NCBI RefSeq assembly: GCF_030388245.1
Contig: NZ_CP098360.1
Location: 1-64,000, forward strand
Source of the DNA: Paracoccus sp. TOH
Lineage (GTDB): Bacteria > Pseudomonadota > Alphaproteobacteria > Rhodobacterales > Rhodobacteraceae
DNA: 64,000 bases
Reading direction: 5' to 3'
Shown: one piece after another, positions 45,538-53,767 of the stretch
Position numbering within the stretch: the first letter of the stretch is position 1
Layout: each line of letters opens with the position of its first letter
Made by a program: the position numbers and the translations under genes
The notes under the pieces: generated by a model
Told to the model about the DNA's origin: nothing
The model's database searches: none
What the model saw: only the letters and a program-made list of their open reading frames with translations

Positions 45538-46073
45538 TGCGGCTGGACGATCTTCCCGGCGAATTGCTGATGTGGGTGCTGATCGTGTCCGAGTTGCTGG
45601 TCTTTGCCGCCGGCATCACGGTGATGGCGGCGCTGCGCCTGCGCGACCCGGCCGGCTTTGCCGAGGCGCAGGCGCTGCTGGACAGCCGCCTGGCCGCGCT
45701 GAACACGGTGATCCTGGTCAGTTCCGGCTATGCCGCCGCCCGGGCCGAGCGGGCCGCGGCGCGGGGCCGCAAGCGCGCGGCGCGGCTGGGCCTGGGCCTT
45801 GCCGCCCTGGGCGGGCTGGGTTTCCTGGCCCTGAAGGCGGCGGAATATGCCGGCGACTGGGAGCGCGGCATCAGCATGGAGGCCAGCCCGTTCTTCACCT
45901 TCTACTACCTGCTCACCGGCTTTCATGCCGCCCATGTCATCGCCGGGGTGGCGCTGCTGGCGCTGGTGGCCTGGCGCGCCCGGTCGGACGCGGTTCAGGC
46001 CGGCGCGATGTTCTGGCACATGGTCGACCTGGTCTGGGTGCTGATCCTGCCACCGATCTATCTTCTGGGCTAG
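45537..46073 (+). CDS. norE: NorE, cytochrome oxidase subunit III-like protein
   Basis: A 178-residue membrane protein of the CoxIII fold with five hydrophobic segments (MWVLIVSELLVFAAGITVMA; LALVAWRARSD; FWHMVDLVWVLILPPIYLL). It helps form fully active NOR. The start overlaps the norD stop by one base and norF follows three bases after its stop. Confidence 0.93.
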   Translation: MRLDDLPGELLMWVLIVSELLVFAAGITVMAALRLRDPAGFAEAQALLDSRLAALNTVILVSSGYAAARAERAAARGRKRAARLGLGLAALGGLGFLALKAAEYAGDWERGISMEASPFFTFYYLLTGFHAAHVIAGVALLALVAWRARSDAVQAGAMFWHMVDLVWVLILPPIYLLG

Positions 46074-46076
46074 GCA

Positions 46077-46313
46077 ATGGACGTTTTGATGAAAACCTGG
46101 CTCTGGCTTCTCGCCCTGGTGTTGGTCACGGTGGCCTTGGCGCAGGGCGCGGGACCGCTGGTCGGCGCGGGACTGCTGGCGCTGGCGGCGCTGAAAGCCC
46201 GGGCGATCCTGGGACAGTTCCTGCACCTTGCCGGCGCGCCGGGCTGGCTGGCGGCGGTGATGACGCCCTTGCTGCTGTGGCTGGCGCTGATCGGGACGCT
46301 GAGCGCGCTCTAG
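46077..46313 (+). CDS. norF: NorF, small membrane protein of the nor operon
   Basis: A 78-residue protein with two or three hydrophobic segments (MKTWLWLLALVLVTVALAQG; PLLLWLALIGTLSAL), fitting the small NorF that supports NOR activity with NorE. It ends the nor operon and converges with the downstream Crp/Fnr-family gene with a four-base overlap. Confidence 0.88.
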   Translation: MDVLMKTWLWLLALVLVTVALAQGAGPLVGAGLLALAALKARAILGQFLHLAGAPGWLAAVMTPLLLWLALIGTLSAL

Positions 46314-47023
46314 CGCGACCAGGCATCGCCCGGATCGCCCTCGACCACCTCGCGCAGCGCCGGGATCGAGCCGATCTCGGCGCTGTTCTGGCGGATCTGC
46401 ACGCCATGGTCGCGCAGCCGGGCAAAGGCGCGGCTCAGGCTTTCGGGCTTCATGCCCAAGCGCCCGGCAATCAGCGCCTTGTCATAGGGCAGCGTCACGG
46501 TGGCGCGGTCCTCGGCCCCTTCGGGGCACAGTTCCAGCAGGAAGCCCGCCACCCGCTGCGTGCCCGAGCGCGCCTTCAGCTCCTCGATCTGTTCGACCAG
46601 CGCCTGCAGGTGCTGGAAGGTCGAGGCGATGATCGAGATCGCCGCCTCGGGTCGCGATTTCAGCGCCGAAAGCAGCGCGTCCGAGGGCAGCGCGATCAGC
46701 CGGCAATCGGTCGAGGCCTCGGCCGAGACCGGATAGGCGGCGCGGCGCAGCGCGATCGGCTCGCCGAAACTTTGGCCGCGCGTCATCGTGCCCACCACCG
46801 CCTCGGTGCCGCCGGGCGACAGCCGGTAAAGCTTCACCCAGCCCTCAGCCACGATATGCAGGGCGCGGGCGATGTCGCCCTGGTAGAAGATCGGTGCGCC
46901 GCGCTGGTACTGCACCACCCGCGCCTGGTCCAGCAACTGCTCGGACAGTGCCGGGGGCATGGTCGAGAACAGCCGCGACTGGCTGGCGATCTGGCGCAGG
47001 GCCGGGGTCAGGGGCGCGGACAT
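46310..47023 (-). CDS. Crp/Fnr-family regulator, DNR-like
   Basis: A 237-residue one-component regulator. The sensor beta roll is QGDIARALHIVAEGWVKLYR and RGQSFGEPIALRRAAYPVSA; the dimer helix is ISIIASTFQHLQALVEQIEE; the HTH is LIAGRLGMKPESLSRAFARL. The only cysteines are not in the N-terminal cluster pattern of FnrP, so it is unlikely to carry 4Fe-4S. Similarity is closer to Pseudomonas Dnr (EGWVKLYRLSP, KPESLSR) than to Nnr of this window. It lies tail-to-tail with norF, and is a second possible NO-linked regulator. Confidence 0.82.
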   Translation of the reverse strand: MSAPLTPALRQIASQSRLFSTMPPALSEQLLDQARVVQYQRGAPIFYQGDIARALHIVAEGWVKLYRLSPGGTEAVVGTMTRGQSFGEPIALRRAAYPVSAEASTDCRLIALPSDALLSALKSRPEAAISIIASTFQHLQALVEQIEELKARSGTQRVAGFLLELCPEGAEDRATVTLPYDKALIAGRLGMKPESLSRAFARLRDHGVQIRQNSAEIGSIPALREVVEGDPGDAWSR

Positions 47024-47118
47024 GGCATCACCATGGAAAAGGAATCTTTCGCAGCGGATCGAAAGGCCATGTTACGACAAGACGGCGGCCGCGGGCACCC
47101 GCGATCTGCCGCAGGTTG

Positions 47119-47583
47119 TCAGAACATGCCATGCGCCCCGCCCACGGCGCCGATCACGGCGACGAGGGCGACGGCCAGCAGCAGGTAATGCATCCGACCC
47201 AGCCGGTCGAAATCGCGCTCGGCCTGGGGCGAAGTCGCCATGCGGCGATGCAGGAACAGCGGCTCGATCACGAACAGCATGGCGGCGAAGACCAGCCAGA
47301 CCGCCAGCATGGCGTGCATCCACCAGAAGGCGGGATCGGAAAAGCGTTGCCACATTTCGCCGCGCCAGGTCATCCACAGCCCGCTGGCCCCGGCCAGCGC
47401 CACCCAGAGCCGCGCCTGGGGCGAGAACCGGCCCTCGATGGCGTGAAAGGCGGCCAGCCGCTCGCCCGGCGGATGCAGCCGGCGGATCGCCGGGATCACC
47501 ACCAGGGTCACGAAACCCACGCCGCCGATCCACATCAGCACCGCGACGACATGGACGATCCGCGCCAGGGTGAAATCGTCCAT
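47119..47583 (-). CDS. CopD/DUF2269-like membrane protein downstream of hmp
   Basis: A 154-residue protein with four hydrophobic segments. His residues lie in or beside them at His11 (ARIVHVVAVLMWIGG), His47, the WWMHAMLAVWLVF segment and RMHYLLLAVAL, a pattern able to bind b-type heme or copper. It follows hmp by 12 bases and should therefore share the NsrR operator. Related genes often accompany denitrification genes. Its function is unknown; a membrane redox or NO-tolerance role is inferred. Confidence 0.75.
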   Translation of the reverse strand: MDDFTLARIVHVVAVLMWIGGVGFVTLVVIPAIRRLHPPGERLAAFHAIEGRFSPQARLWVALAGASGLWMTWRGEMWQRFSDPAFWWMHAMLAVWLVFAAMLFVIEPLFLHRRMATSPQAERDFDRLGRMHYLLLAVALVAVIGAVGGAHGMF

Positions 47584-47595
47584 GCTGCGCTCTCC

Positions 47596-48804
47596 TCAGG
47601 CGGCCAGAAGCTCGTCGGCAGGGCCGAAGAACTCGTAATGGATGCGGTCCGAAGCCACCCCGGCCAGCGACAGCGCCGAGACGGCCGCACGCAGGAAGGG
47701 GCGCGGGCCGCAGATATAGTAATCCGCCGTGGCGGCCGGGGTATTGGCCAGCAGCCATTCCTCGGTGATCAGCCCGGCGATGTCATAATCGCGGCCGACG
47801 ACCTCGCCCGCAAGCGGAGTCTGGTGGAAATCGGTCACCCGGACGTCCCTGCCCTGCGCCGCCAGGGCCCGGACATGGGCGCGCATGGCATGGGTGTCGC
47901 GGTCATGGGTGCCGTGGAGGTAATGCACCGTCACCTCGGACCCTTCGGCGACCAGCGATTCCAGCATGGCGACCATCGGCGTCAGGCCCACGCCCCCCGA
48001 AAGCAGCACCACCGGGCGCGTCGGCCGGCCGTCCAGGAAGAACTCGCCCGCCGGCGCCGCCACCTTCAGCACCGTGCCCGGCGCCTGCTCGTGCAGCCAG
48101 CCCGATGCCAGCCCCAGCGGCTCGCGCTTGACCGAGATGCGATAGGTTTCGCCGTTCGGTGCGGCCGAGATGGAATAGTTGCGCTTGGCCGCCGGATGGC
48201 CGGGGATCTCGAACCAGAAGGTCAGATACTGGCCGGGCTTGTGGTCCATCACCGGACCGCCATCGACCGGGCGCAGCACGAAGGACTTGATGACGCTGCT
48301 TTCGCGGATCACCTCCTCGATGCGGAAGTCGCGCCAGCCGTTCCAGCCGCCGGCGGCCTCGACCTGGGCACCGTAAAGCCGCGTCTCGCGGGCGATCAGG
48401 ATATTGGCCAGGAACCAGTAGGCCTCGCCCCAGGCGGCCAGCACCTCGTCGGTCGCCGCCTCGCCCAGCACATGGCGGATGGCGCCCAGAAGCGCCTCGG
48501 CGACATGGGGGTAATGCTCGGGCAGGATCTGCAGGCCGACATGCTTCTGGGCGATGCGCTCGACCGCCGGGGCCAGCGCGCCCAGGTTCTCGATATTGCT
48601 GGCATAGGCCAGGATCGCCCCGGTCAACGCCCGCGGCTGGGCGTCGGCGGCACCGTGATGCGATTGGTTGAACAGATCGCGGATCGCCGGGTCGCGGAAC
48701 ATGCGGGCATACATCTCGTGCACGATCTCCATGCCATGCGCCTCGAGCGCGGGAACGGTGGCCTTGACCAGCGCGATGGTCTGGGCGCTGAGAGTCTGGG
48801 TCAT
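47596..48804 (-). CDS. hmp: Flavohemoglobin (NO dioxygenase)
   Basis: Hmp converts NO and O2 to nitrate in the cytoplasm with NADH. The 402-residue protein has a globin domain (1-about 145, proximal His88 in IAQKHVGLQI), an FAD domain (RNYSISAAPNGETYRISVKR) and an NAD domain (LLSGGVGLTPMVAMLES; YYICGPRPFLRA). It is divergent from nsrR with a palindromic operator between them. Expression should rise when NO destroys the NsrR cluster. Confidence 0.97.
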   Translation of the reverse strand: MTQTLSAQTIALVKATVPALEAHGMEIVHEMYARMFRDPAIRDLFNQSHHGAADAQPRALTGAILAYASNIENLGALAPAVERIAQKHVGLQILPEHYPHVAEALLGAIRHVLGEAATDEVLAAWGEAYWFLANILIARETRLYGAQVEAAGGWNGWRDFRIEEVIRESSVIKSFVLRPVDGGPVMDHKPGQYLTFWFEIPGHPAAKRNYSISAAPNGETYRISVKREPLGLASGWLHEQAPGTVLKVAAPAGEFFLDGRPTRPVVLLSGGVGLTPMVAMLESLVAEGSEVTVHYLHGTHDRDTHAMRAHVRALAAQGRDVRVTDFHQTPLAGEVVGRDYDIAGLITEEWLLANTPAATADYYICGPRPFLRAAVSALSLAGVASDRIHYEFFGPADELLAA

Positions 48805-48848
48805 GGGAATTCTCCTGTTCGGGGTTGTCGCGACGCGGGGTCGAAATC

Positions 48849-48865
48849 ATGTATCCGCGATACAT
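48849..48865. promoter_or_regulatory. NsrR operator between hmp and nsrR
   Basis: ATGTATC-CGC-GATACAT is a perfect 7-3-7 inverted repeat lying 45 bases before hmp and 55 bases before nsrR. The half-site ATGTATC resembles the known NsrR motif, so it probably represses both genes. Confidence 0.85.
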
Positions 48866-48919
48866 CTATCCTTGCGCCGGAAATCATGCAATTCCTGCGC
48901 ATGTTTTCGGGAAGACGGA

Positions 48920-49375
48920 ATGCGACTGACGCGATACACCGATTTTGCCATGCGGGTGCTGCTGTATCTGGGGCGGCAGCCGGACCGGCTGTGCTCGATC
49001 GCCGAGATCGCAAGAGCTTACGGAATCTCGCAAAATCACCTGATGAAGGTCATCAACGACCTGGTGAATGCCGGCTATCTTGCCAGCGTGCGCGGTCGCA
49101 ATGGCGGCATCCGGCTGGCGCGTCCGCCGGCCGAGATCAGCGTGGGTGCGCTGATCCGTCACACCGAGGACGATTTCGATCTGGTGGGCTGCGCCGGATG
49201 CATCATCGCCCCGGCCTGCGGCCTGACCTCGATGCTGGACGAGGCGCTGCAAGCCTTCATGGCGGTGCTCGACGGCTATACGCTGGCCGATGTGCTGGCG
49301 CGACGCGGGGATTTCCTGCCGCTGCTGCATCCGACCGGCCGCGGGCCGGAGCAACCGGCCGGACCGGCCGGCTGA
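48920..49375 (+). CDS. nsrR: NsrR, NO-sensing Rrf2-family repressor
   Basis: A 151-residue Rrf2 protein. The winged HTH is SIAEIARAYGISQNHLMKVI. The three cluster ligands are Cys91, Cys94 and Cys100 (CAGCIIAPAC), spaced as in NsrR. The ATG at 48920 gives the standard MRLTRYTDFAMRVLLYLG start. It is divergent from hmp. The C-terminus is long and rich in Pro/Gly (LLHPTGRGPEQPAGPAG). Confidence 0.95.
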   Translation: MRLTRYTDFAMRVLLYLGRQPDRLCSIAEIARAYGISQNHLMKVINDLVNAGYLASVRGRNGGIRLARPPAEISVGALIRHTEDDFDLVGCAGCIIAPACGLTSMLDEALQAFMAVLDGYTLADVLARRGDFLPLLHPTGRGPEQPAGPAG

Positions 49376-49387
49376 GCGGCGGGCGGT

Positions 49388-49912
49388 TCAGGCGGCGGCG
49401 CAGGCCGAGGCCGCCGCGCGGGCGGCGCGGCACCAGCGCAGGACGGCCTCGGGTTCCGGCGGCAGGGCATCGGCCAGGCCGCCGGCAAATTCCAGGAAGG
49501 GCGGCAGGTTCAGCCCGTTCACCCCGACCAGCACCGGCAGGCCGCGGGCCAGCGCCTCGGCGATGGTGCCGGCAAGACCCCTGCCCTCGGCCTCTTGCTT
49601 GCCGAACTTGTTGACGACCAGAAACTCGGCGCGGTCCAGCGCCCGCTCGGTCCAAAGCACCGAACGCTCCAGCGCTTCGGCATCCAGCCGGCAGCCGCGC
49701 GCCTCGGCGCCGCGGTCGACGCTGATGCGCACCGTCGGCCCGTCCGGCAGCAGCCGCAGGTCCATGTCGCAAAGCGGCCGGTCGTCGCGGTCGATATTGG
49801 TCTGCACGGTGCCGGCCAGCCGCAGGCCCTCGGCCTCGAGCCGGGCGACCACGCCGGCCAGCAGCGCGTCGATGGCGCCGCGGCCGGACAGGGTGACATA
49901 GCCCAGTTTCAT
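49388..49912 (-). CDS. DUF2478 protein, last gene of the nar operon
   Basis: A 174-residue protein opens MKLGYVTLSGRGAIDALLAG and contains GTVQTNIDRDDRPLCDMDLR, ERALDRAEFLVVNKFGKQE and PVLVGVNGLNLPPFLEFAGG. This pattern fits DUF2478, a P-loop NTPase-like family often found beside molybdate transport or molybdoenzyme genes. Its start overlaps the narC-like stop by four bases, so it should be made with nitrate reductase. A role in molybdenum cofactor supply to NarG is plausible but unproven. A longer reading back to 50782 mixes it with the opposite frame and is not real. Confidence 0.8.
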   Translation of the reverse strand: MKLGYVTLSGRGAIDALLAGVVARLEAEGLRLAGTVQTNIDRDDRPLCDMDLRLLPDGPTVRISVDRGAEARGCRLDAEALERSVLWTERALDRAEFLVVNKFGKQEAEGRGLAGTIAEALARGLPVLVGVNGLNLPPFLEFAGGLADALPPEPEAVLRWCRAARAAASACAAA

Positions 49913-50733
49913 CGGTCTTTCCTTTCGGCTTCCGCCGCCAGGCTCACGCCGCTGACCTCGGCCCGCGCCACCAGTTCGGCGGTGAAGGCGCGGCTGGCCA
50001 CGACCCAGGCGGCTTTCTCGCGCGCCTCGCGCAGATGCGGCAACACCGTCTCGAAGGGCAGGATCGCGCCCCGCGCCTTGGCGTCCAGCCGGATCAGATG
50101 GAAGCCGTAGCGCGTCTCGACCGGCTGGGCCGAGATTTCGCCCTCCTCCATCCCGGCCAGCGCCGCCTCGAATTCCGGCACCGTGTCGCCGGAGCTGAGC
50201 TGCCCCAGCAGCCCGCCGTTCTGGCGCGAGGAACAGGCGCTGTTCTGCGCCGCCAGTTCGGCAAAGCGGCGCGGTACGCGGCGCAGCTCGTCCAGCAGCG
50301 CCAGGGCGGTGTCGCGCGCCACGGCCCGCGCCGCGGCGTCGCCCGCCGGGGCGGCGATCAGGATATGCGCCGCCTCGTAAAGCGAAGGGGCGCGGAACCG
50401 CTCGGGCGCGCCATCGTAAAGCGCGCGCAGGGCGAGCTCGTCGGCCGGCTCGGGACGGATGGCGGTTTCCAGAAGCTGGCGGATCATCGCCTCCTCCTCG
50501 GTCTCCCACTGACCGGGGGCAAGCTCGGCCGGCTCGGGTGCGATGCCCCGCGCCCGAGCCTCCTGCAGCAGGATCTCGCGCAGGGCCAGGGCACGGGCGG
50601 CGGCCTTCCAGGCCTGGCCCGGCTTGCCCTTGGGCGCCGGATGGTTCTGCGCCTCGGCGGCGATGCGCTCGGCCGGGATGGTCACGCCGTTGACCACGAT
50701 CGGCGGCAGAAGCGGTTTCATCTCCATGGCCAT
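49909..50733 (-). CDS. narC: Parvulin-type peptidyl-prolyl isomerase of the nar operon (NarC-like)
   Basis: A 274-residue protein has an N-terminal helical part and a C-terminal rotamase domain (YEAAHILIAAPAGDAAARAV; FAELAAQNSACSSRQNGGLL; GDTVPEFEAALAGMEEGEIS; VETRYGFHLIRLD). It lacks a signal peptide, so it should act in the cytoplasm, probably helping fold NarG/NarH. Its ATG at 50733 shares a base with the narI stop; a GTG one codon earlier is possible. The symbol follows usage for Paracoccus nar clusters. Confidence 0.8.
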   Translation of the reverse strand: MAMEMKPLLPPIVVNGVTIPAERIAAEAQNHPAPKGKPGQAWKAAARALALREILLQEARARGIAPEPAELAPGQWETEEEAMIRQLLETAIRPEPADELALRALYDGAPERFRAPSLYEAAHILIAAPAGDAAARAVARDTALALLDELRRVPRRFAELAAQNSACSSRQNGGLLGQLSSGDTVPEFEAALAGMEEGEISAQPVETRYGFHLIRLDAKARGAILPFETVLPHLREAREKAAWVVASRAFTAELVARAEVSGVSLAAEAERKDR

Positions 50734-51536
50734 CACTCCGCCGCCTGCGGCAGGGGCTCGGGCCGCTGCCGGGCCAGGTCATGCGCCGCGACCTTGCGGG
50801 CCAGCGCCTCGCGCGCCTCGGCGTCGCGGGGCAGCGGGCTCAGGCCGACGCCGCGCCGGGCGCCGCGTTTCGAGCGCACGATCTGGTAGCCGGGCCGCCA
50901 CAGATAGCGCACCGGCGCCGAGAGCATGTGCACCAGCCGGGTGAAGGGGAACAGCAGGAAGATGGTCAGGCCCAGAACGATATGCACTTTGAAGATCCAG
51001 GACACATCCGCCAGATGCGCCGCCGGGTCCGTGCCGAAATAGACCACGCCCTGCGCCCAGTTCATGAACTTGACCATCTCGTGCCCGTCCAGATGCCCGG
51101 CCGACACGAAGATCGTCCCCAGCCCCAGCACCAGCTGCAGCATCAGCAGCGCCAGGATGCCGGTATCGGCCAGCGTCGAATTGGCCCGGATGCGCGGATC
51201 GGTCAGCCGGCGCTGCAGCAGGATCGCGCCGCCGACCAGCGCCATCAGGCCGGCGATGCCGCCGGCCGCCATGGCCAGGACCTGCTTGGCGCCGTGGCTG
51301 ATCCCCAGCGCGTCGAAAACCGCGATGGGCGTCAGAAGCCCGACCAGATGGCCGCCCAGAATCACCAGCACGCCGACATGAAACAGCACCGAGCCGATGA
51401 CGAACTGCCGGCGGCGCAGAAGCTGGCTGGACGAGGATTTCCAGGTGAAGGGATCGCGCTCGTACCGCACGATCGAGCCGAAGACCATCACGGTGATGGC
51501 GATATAGGGATATATTCCGAACAGGAAATTGTTCAT
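50733..51536 (-). CDS. narI: Respiratory nitrate reductase gamma subunit NarI
   Basis: NarI is the diheme b membrane anchor that oxidises quinol and passes electrons to NarH. The 267-residue product has five membrane helices (NNFLFGIYPYIAITVMVFGS; FHVGVLVILGGHLVGLL; DTGILALLMLQLVLGLGTIF; FKVHIVLGLTIFLLFPFTRL) with paired His ligands. A basic and charged cytoplasmic tail follows. It is 12 bases after narJ. Confidence 0.96.
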   Translation of the reverse strand: MNNFLFGIYPYIAITVMVFGSIVRYERDPFTWKSSSSQLLRRRQFVIGSVLFHVGVLVILGGHLVGLLTPIAVFDALGISHGAKQVLAMAAGGIAGLMALVGGAILLQRRLTDPRIRANSTLADTGILALLMLQLVLGLGTIFVSAGHLDGHEMVKFMNWAQGVVYFGTDPAAHLADVSWIFKVHIVLGLTIFLLFPFTRLVHMLSAPVRYLWRPGYQIVRSKRGARRGVGLSPLPRDAEAREALARKVAAHDLARQRPEPLPQAAE

Positions 51537-51548
51537 CTCTTCCTCCTG

Positions 51549-52250
51549 TTAGCTGGCGGTCCGCGCCGGGTTGCGTTCCGGTGCGGGGTCCATGCGGGCA
51601 AGCAGGTCGCGGCTGACCGGGCAGCCGGCATTGGGATCGGGACCGAAGGTGACCTGCGCCTCGGCCCAGACCGCATCGAGGGCCTCCAGATCCTCGGGGT
51701 TGTCGTCCTTGCAGGCCAGAAGCGTCTGCACCTCCTCGGTATCGGGATCGGCGCCGGCGACCATGACCAATGCCTCGAGCACCGCGGCATAGGCGGTGTC
51801 GCGGCGCGTCAGCCGCTCGGCCAGCGCGACCAGGATATGGCCGGCATCGGCCAGCACCGCCTGCGCCTCGGCCAAGGGCCGGGTCGACAGGTATTCCAGC
51901 AGCACCGGCAGGTGGTCGGGCAGCTCGGTCCCGCCCAGATCCAGGCCGCCGGCGCGATACATCTCGAGCAGGTCGACCATGGCGCCGCCGCGGTCGCGGC
52001 TTTCGCCATGGATATGCTCGAACAGGTTCAGCGACAGGGTGCGCGAGCGGTCGAAAAGCAGGACATAGCGTTCCTGCAATTCGTAAAGGTCGCCGCGCGC
52101 CAGTTCGGCCAGCAGCGGCGCCAGCGCCTCCATGCGCTTGGGGCCCAGCAGCCCGTCGTCGCGCAAGGTCGCCTCGATGGCGGGGATCGCCTCCTGCAGC
52201 TCGGCCGAGGGATAGCTCAGCAGCAGCGAGAATGCCTTGAAGGTCTTCAT
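51549..52250 (-). CDS. narJ: Nitrate reductase assembly chaperone NarJ
   Basis: A 233-residue TorD-type chaperone that inserts the molybdenum cofactor into NarG and holds NarGH until NarI binds. The start MKTFKAFSLLLSYPSAELQE and LFEHIHGESRDRGGAMVDLL are typical. It is not part of the final enzyme. It overlaps narH by four bases. Confidence 0.95.
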   Translation of the reverse strand: MKTFKAFSLLLSYPSAELQEAIPAIEATLRDDGLLGPKRMEALAPLLAELARGDLYELQERYVLLFDRSRTLSLNLFEHIHGESRDRGGAMVDLLEMYRAGGLDLGGTELPDHLPVLLEYLSTRPLAEAQAVLADAGHILVALAERLTRRDTAYAAVLEALVMVAGADPDTEEVQTLLACKDDNPEDLEALDAVWAEAQVTFGPDPNAGCPVSRDLLARMDPAPERNPARTAS

Positions 52251-53767
52251 GCGATGAACTCCTGCGGGCTGCGGAACTTCTTGCCCGAGAACAGCTTGCC
52301 GCTGCTGTGGCCTGACGAGCAGCCGTTGCCGTCGGTGAAGCTGCAGCCGCCCTTCAGGTCATAGGCATCCTCGACCAGCTCGCGATGCGTGGTCGGGATG
52401 ACGAAGCGGTCCTCGTAATTGGCGATGGCAAGCAGGTGATACATCTCGTCGATCTGATGCGGGGTCAGGCCGACGCGCTTGGCGACGCCCAGGTTCACCA
52501 CCCCGTCGACGGTCTTCGAGCGCATGTAGCTGCGCATCGCCAGCATCCGCTCCAGGGCCGAGGCGACCGGGGCCTCGTCGCCGGCGGTCAGCATGTTCGC
52601 CAGGTAACGCAGCGGGATGCGCAGGCTGCGCACGTCGGGCATGTCGTCCTGCGCGGCGATCTTGCCGGCCTCGGCGGCGTTCTGGATCGGCGACAGCGGC
52701 GGCACATACCAGACCATCGGCAGCGTGCGGTATTCGGGATGCAGCGGGAAGGCGATCTTCCACTCCATCGCCATCTTCCAGATCGGCGAGTTCTGCGCGC
52801 CCTTGATCCAGTCCTCGGGGACGCCCTCGGCGCGCGCTGCGGCGATCACCTCGGGGTCGTTCGGGTCCAGGAACACGCCCAGCTGCGCGTCGTAGAGGTC
52901 CATCTCCGACTCGGTCGCGGCGGCCTCGGCGATCTTGTCGGCGTCATAGAGCATCACGCCCAGATAGCGGATGCGGCCGACGCAGGTTTCGGAACAGACC
53001 GTGGGCTGGCCGCTTTCCAGGCGCGGATAGCACAGGATGCATTTTTCCGATTTGCCCGAGGACCAGTTGTAATAGATCTTCTTGTAGGGGCAGCCGGAAA
53101 CGCACATGCGCCAACCCCGGCACTTCTCCTGGTCGATCAGCACCACGCCGTCGTCCTCGCGCTTGTAGATCGCGCCCGAGGGGCACGAGGCGACGCAGGC
53201 CGGGTTGAGGCAATGCTCGCAGAGCCGCGGCAGATACATCATGAAGGTATTCTCATACTCTCCGTAGATGTCCTTCTGCACGCCCTCGAAGTTGTAGTCC
53301 TTGCTGCGCTTCTCGAATTCGCCGCCCAGGATCTCCTCCCAGTTCGGGCCCCATTCGATCTTTTCCATCCGCTCGCCGGTGATCTTGGAGCGCGGCCGGG
53401 CGGTCGGGAACGCCTGCATTTCCGGCGCCGATTTCAGGTGGTCGTAGTCGAAATCGAAGGGCTCGTAGAAATCGTCGATCTCGGGCAGGTCGGGGTTGGC
53501 GAAGATATTGGCCAGGATGCGCCACTTGCCGCCCTGTTTCGGTTGCAGGTGGCCGGCGCGGGTCCGGGTCCAGCCGCCGTTCCAGCGCTTCTGGTTCTCC
53601 CAATCCTTGGGATAGCCGATGCCGGGCTTGGTCTCGACGTTGTTGAACCAGGCGTATTCGACGCCCTCGCGCGAGGTCCAGACGTTCTTGCAGGTGACCG
53701 AGCAGGTATGGCAGCCGATACACTTGTCCAGGTTCAGCACCATGCCGATTTGCGCACGAACTTTCAT
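52247..53767 (-). CDS. narH: Respiratory nitrate reductase beta subunit NarH
   Basis: NarH is the iron-sulfur subunit with one 3Fe-4S and three 4Fe-4S clusters. The 506-residue product has the Cys blocks CIGCHTCSVTC (from residue 16), CEHCLNPACVASCPSGA, KCRGWRMCVSGCPYKK (the Trp replacing a Cys marks the 3Fe-4S site) and KCILCYPRLESGQPTVCSET. No signal peptide is present, as expected for a cytoplasm-facing subunit. It overlaps narG by four bases. Confidence 0.98.
   Translation of the reverse strand: MKVRAQIGMVLNLDKCIGCHTCSVTCKNVWTSREGVEYAWFNNVETKPGIGYPKDWENQKRWNGGWTRTRAGHLQPKQGGKWRILANIFANPDLPEIDDFYEPFDFDYDHLKSAPEMQAFPTARPRSKITGERMEKIEWGPNWEEILGGEFEKRSKDYNFEGVQKDIYGEYENTFMMYLPRLCEHCLNPACVASCPSGAIYKREDDGVVLIDQEKCRGWRMCVSGCPYKKIYYNWSSGKSEKCILCYPRLESGQPTVCSETCVGRIRYLGVMLYDADKIAEAAATESEMDLYDAQLGVFLDPNDPEVIAAARAEGVPEDWIKGAQNSPIWKMAMEWKIAFPLHPEYRTLPMVWYVPPLSPIQNAAEAGKIAAQDDMPDVRSLRIPLRYLANMLTAGDEAPVASALERMLAMRSYMRSKTVDGVVNLGVAKRVGLTPHQIDEMYHLLAIANYEDRFVIPTTHRELVEDAYDLKGGCSFTDGNGCSSGHSSGKLFSGKKFRSPQEFIA

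Noticed and set aside
46310..47023. FnrP (oxygen sensor) identity
   Set aside because: The N-terminal cysteines needed for the 4Fe-4S cluster are absent.
49388..50782. 464-codon minus-strand frame spanning the narC-like gene and DUF2478
   Set aside because: It reads the narC-like gene in the wrong frame before entering the true DUF2478 frame; the gene boundaries and overlaps are clear without it.
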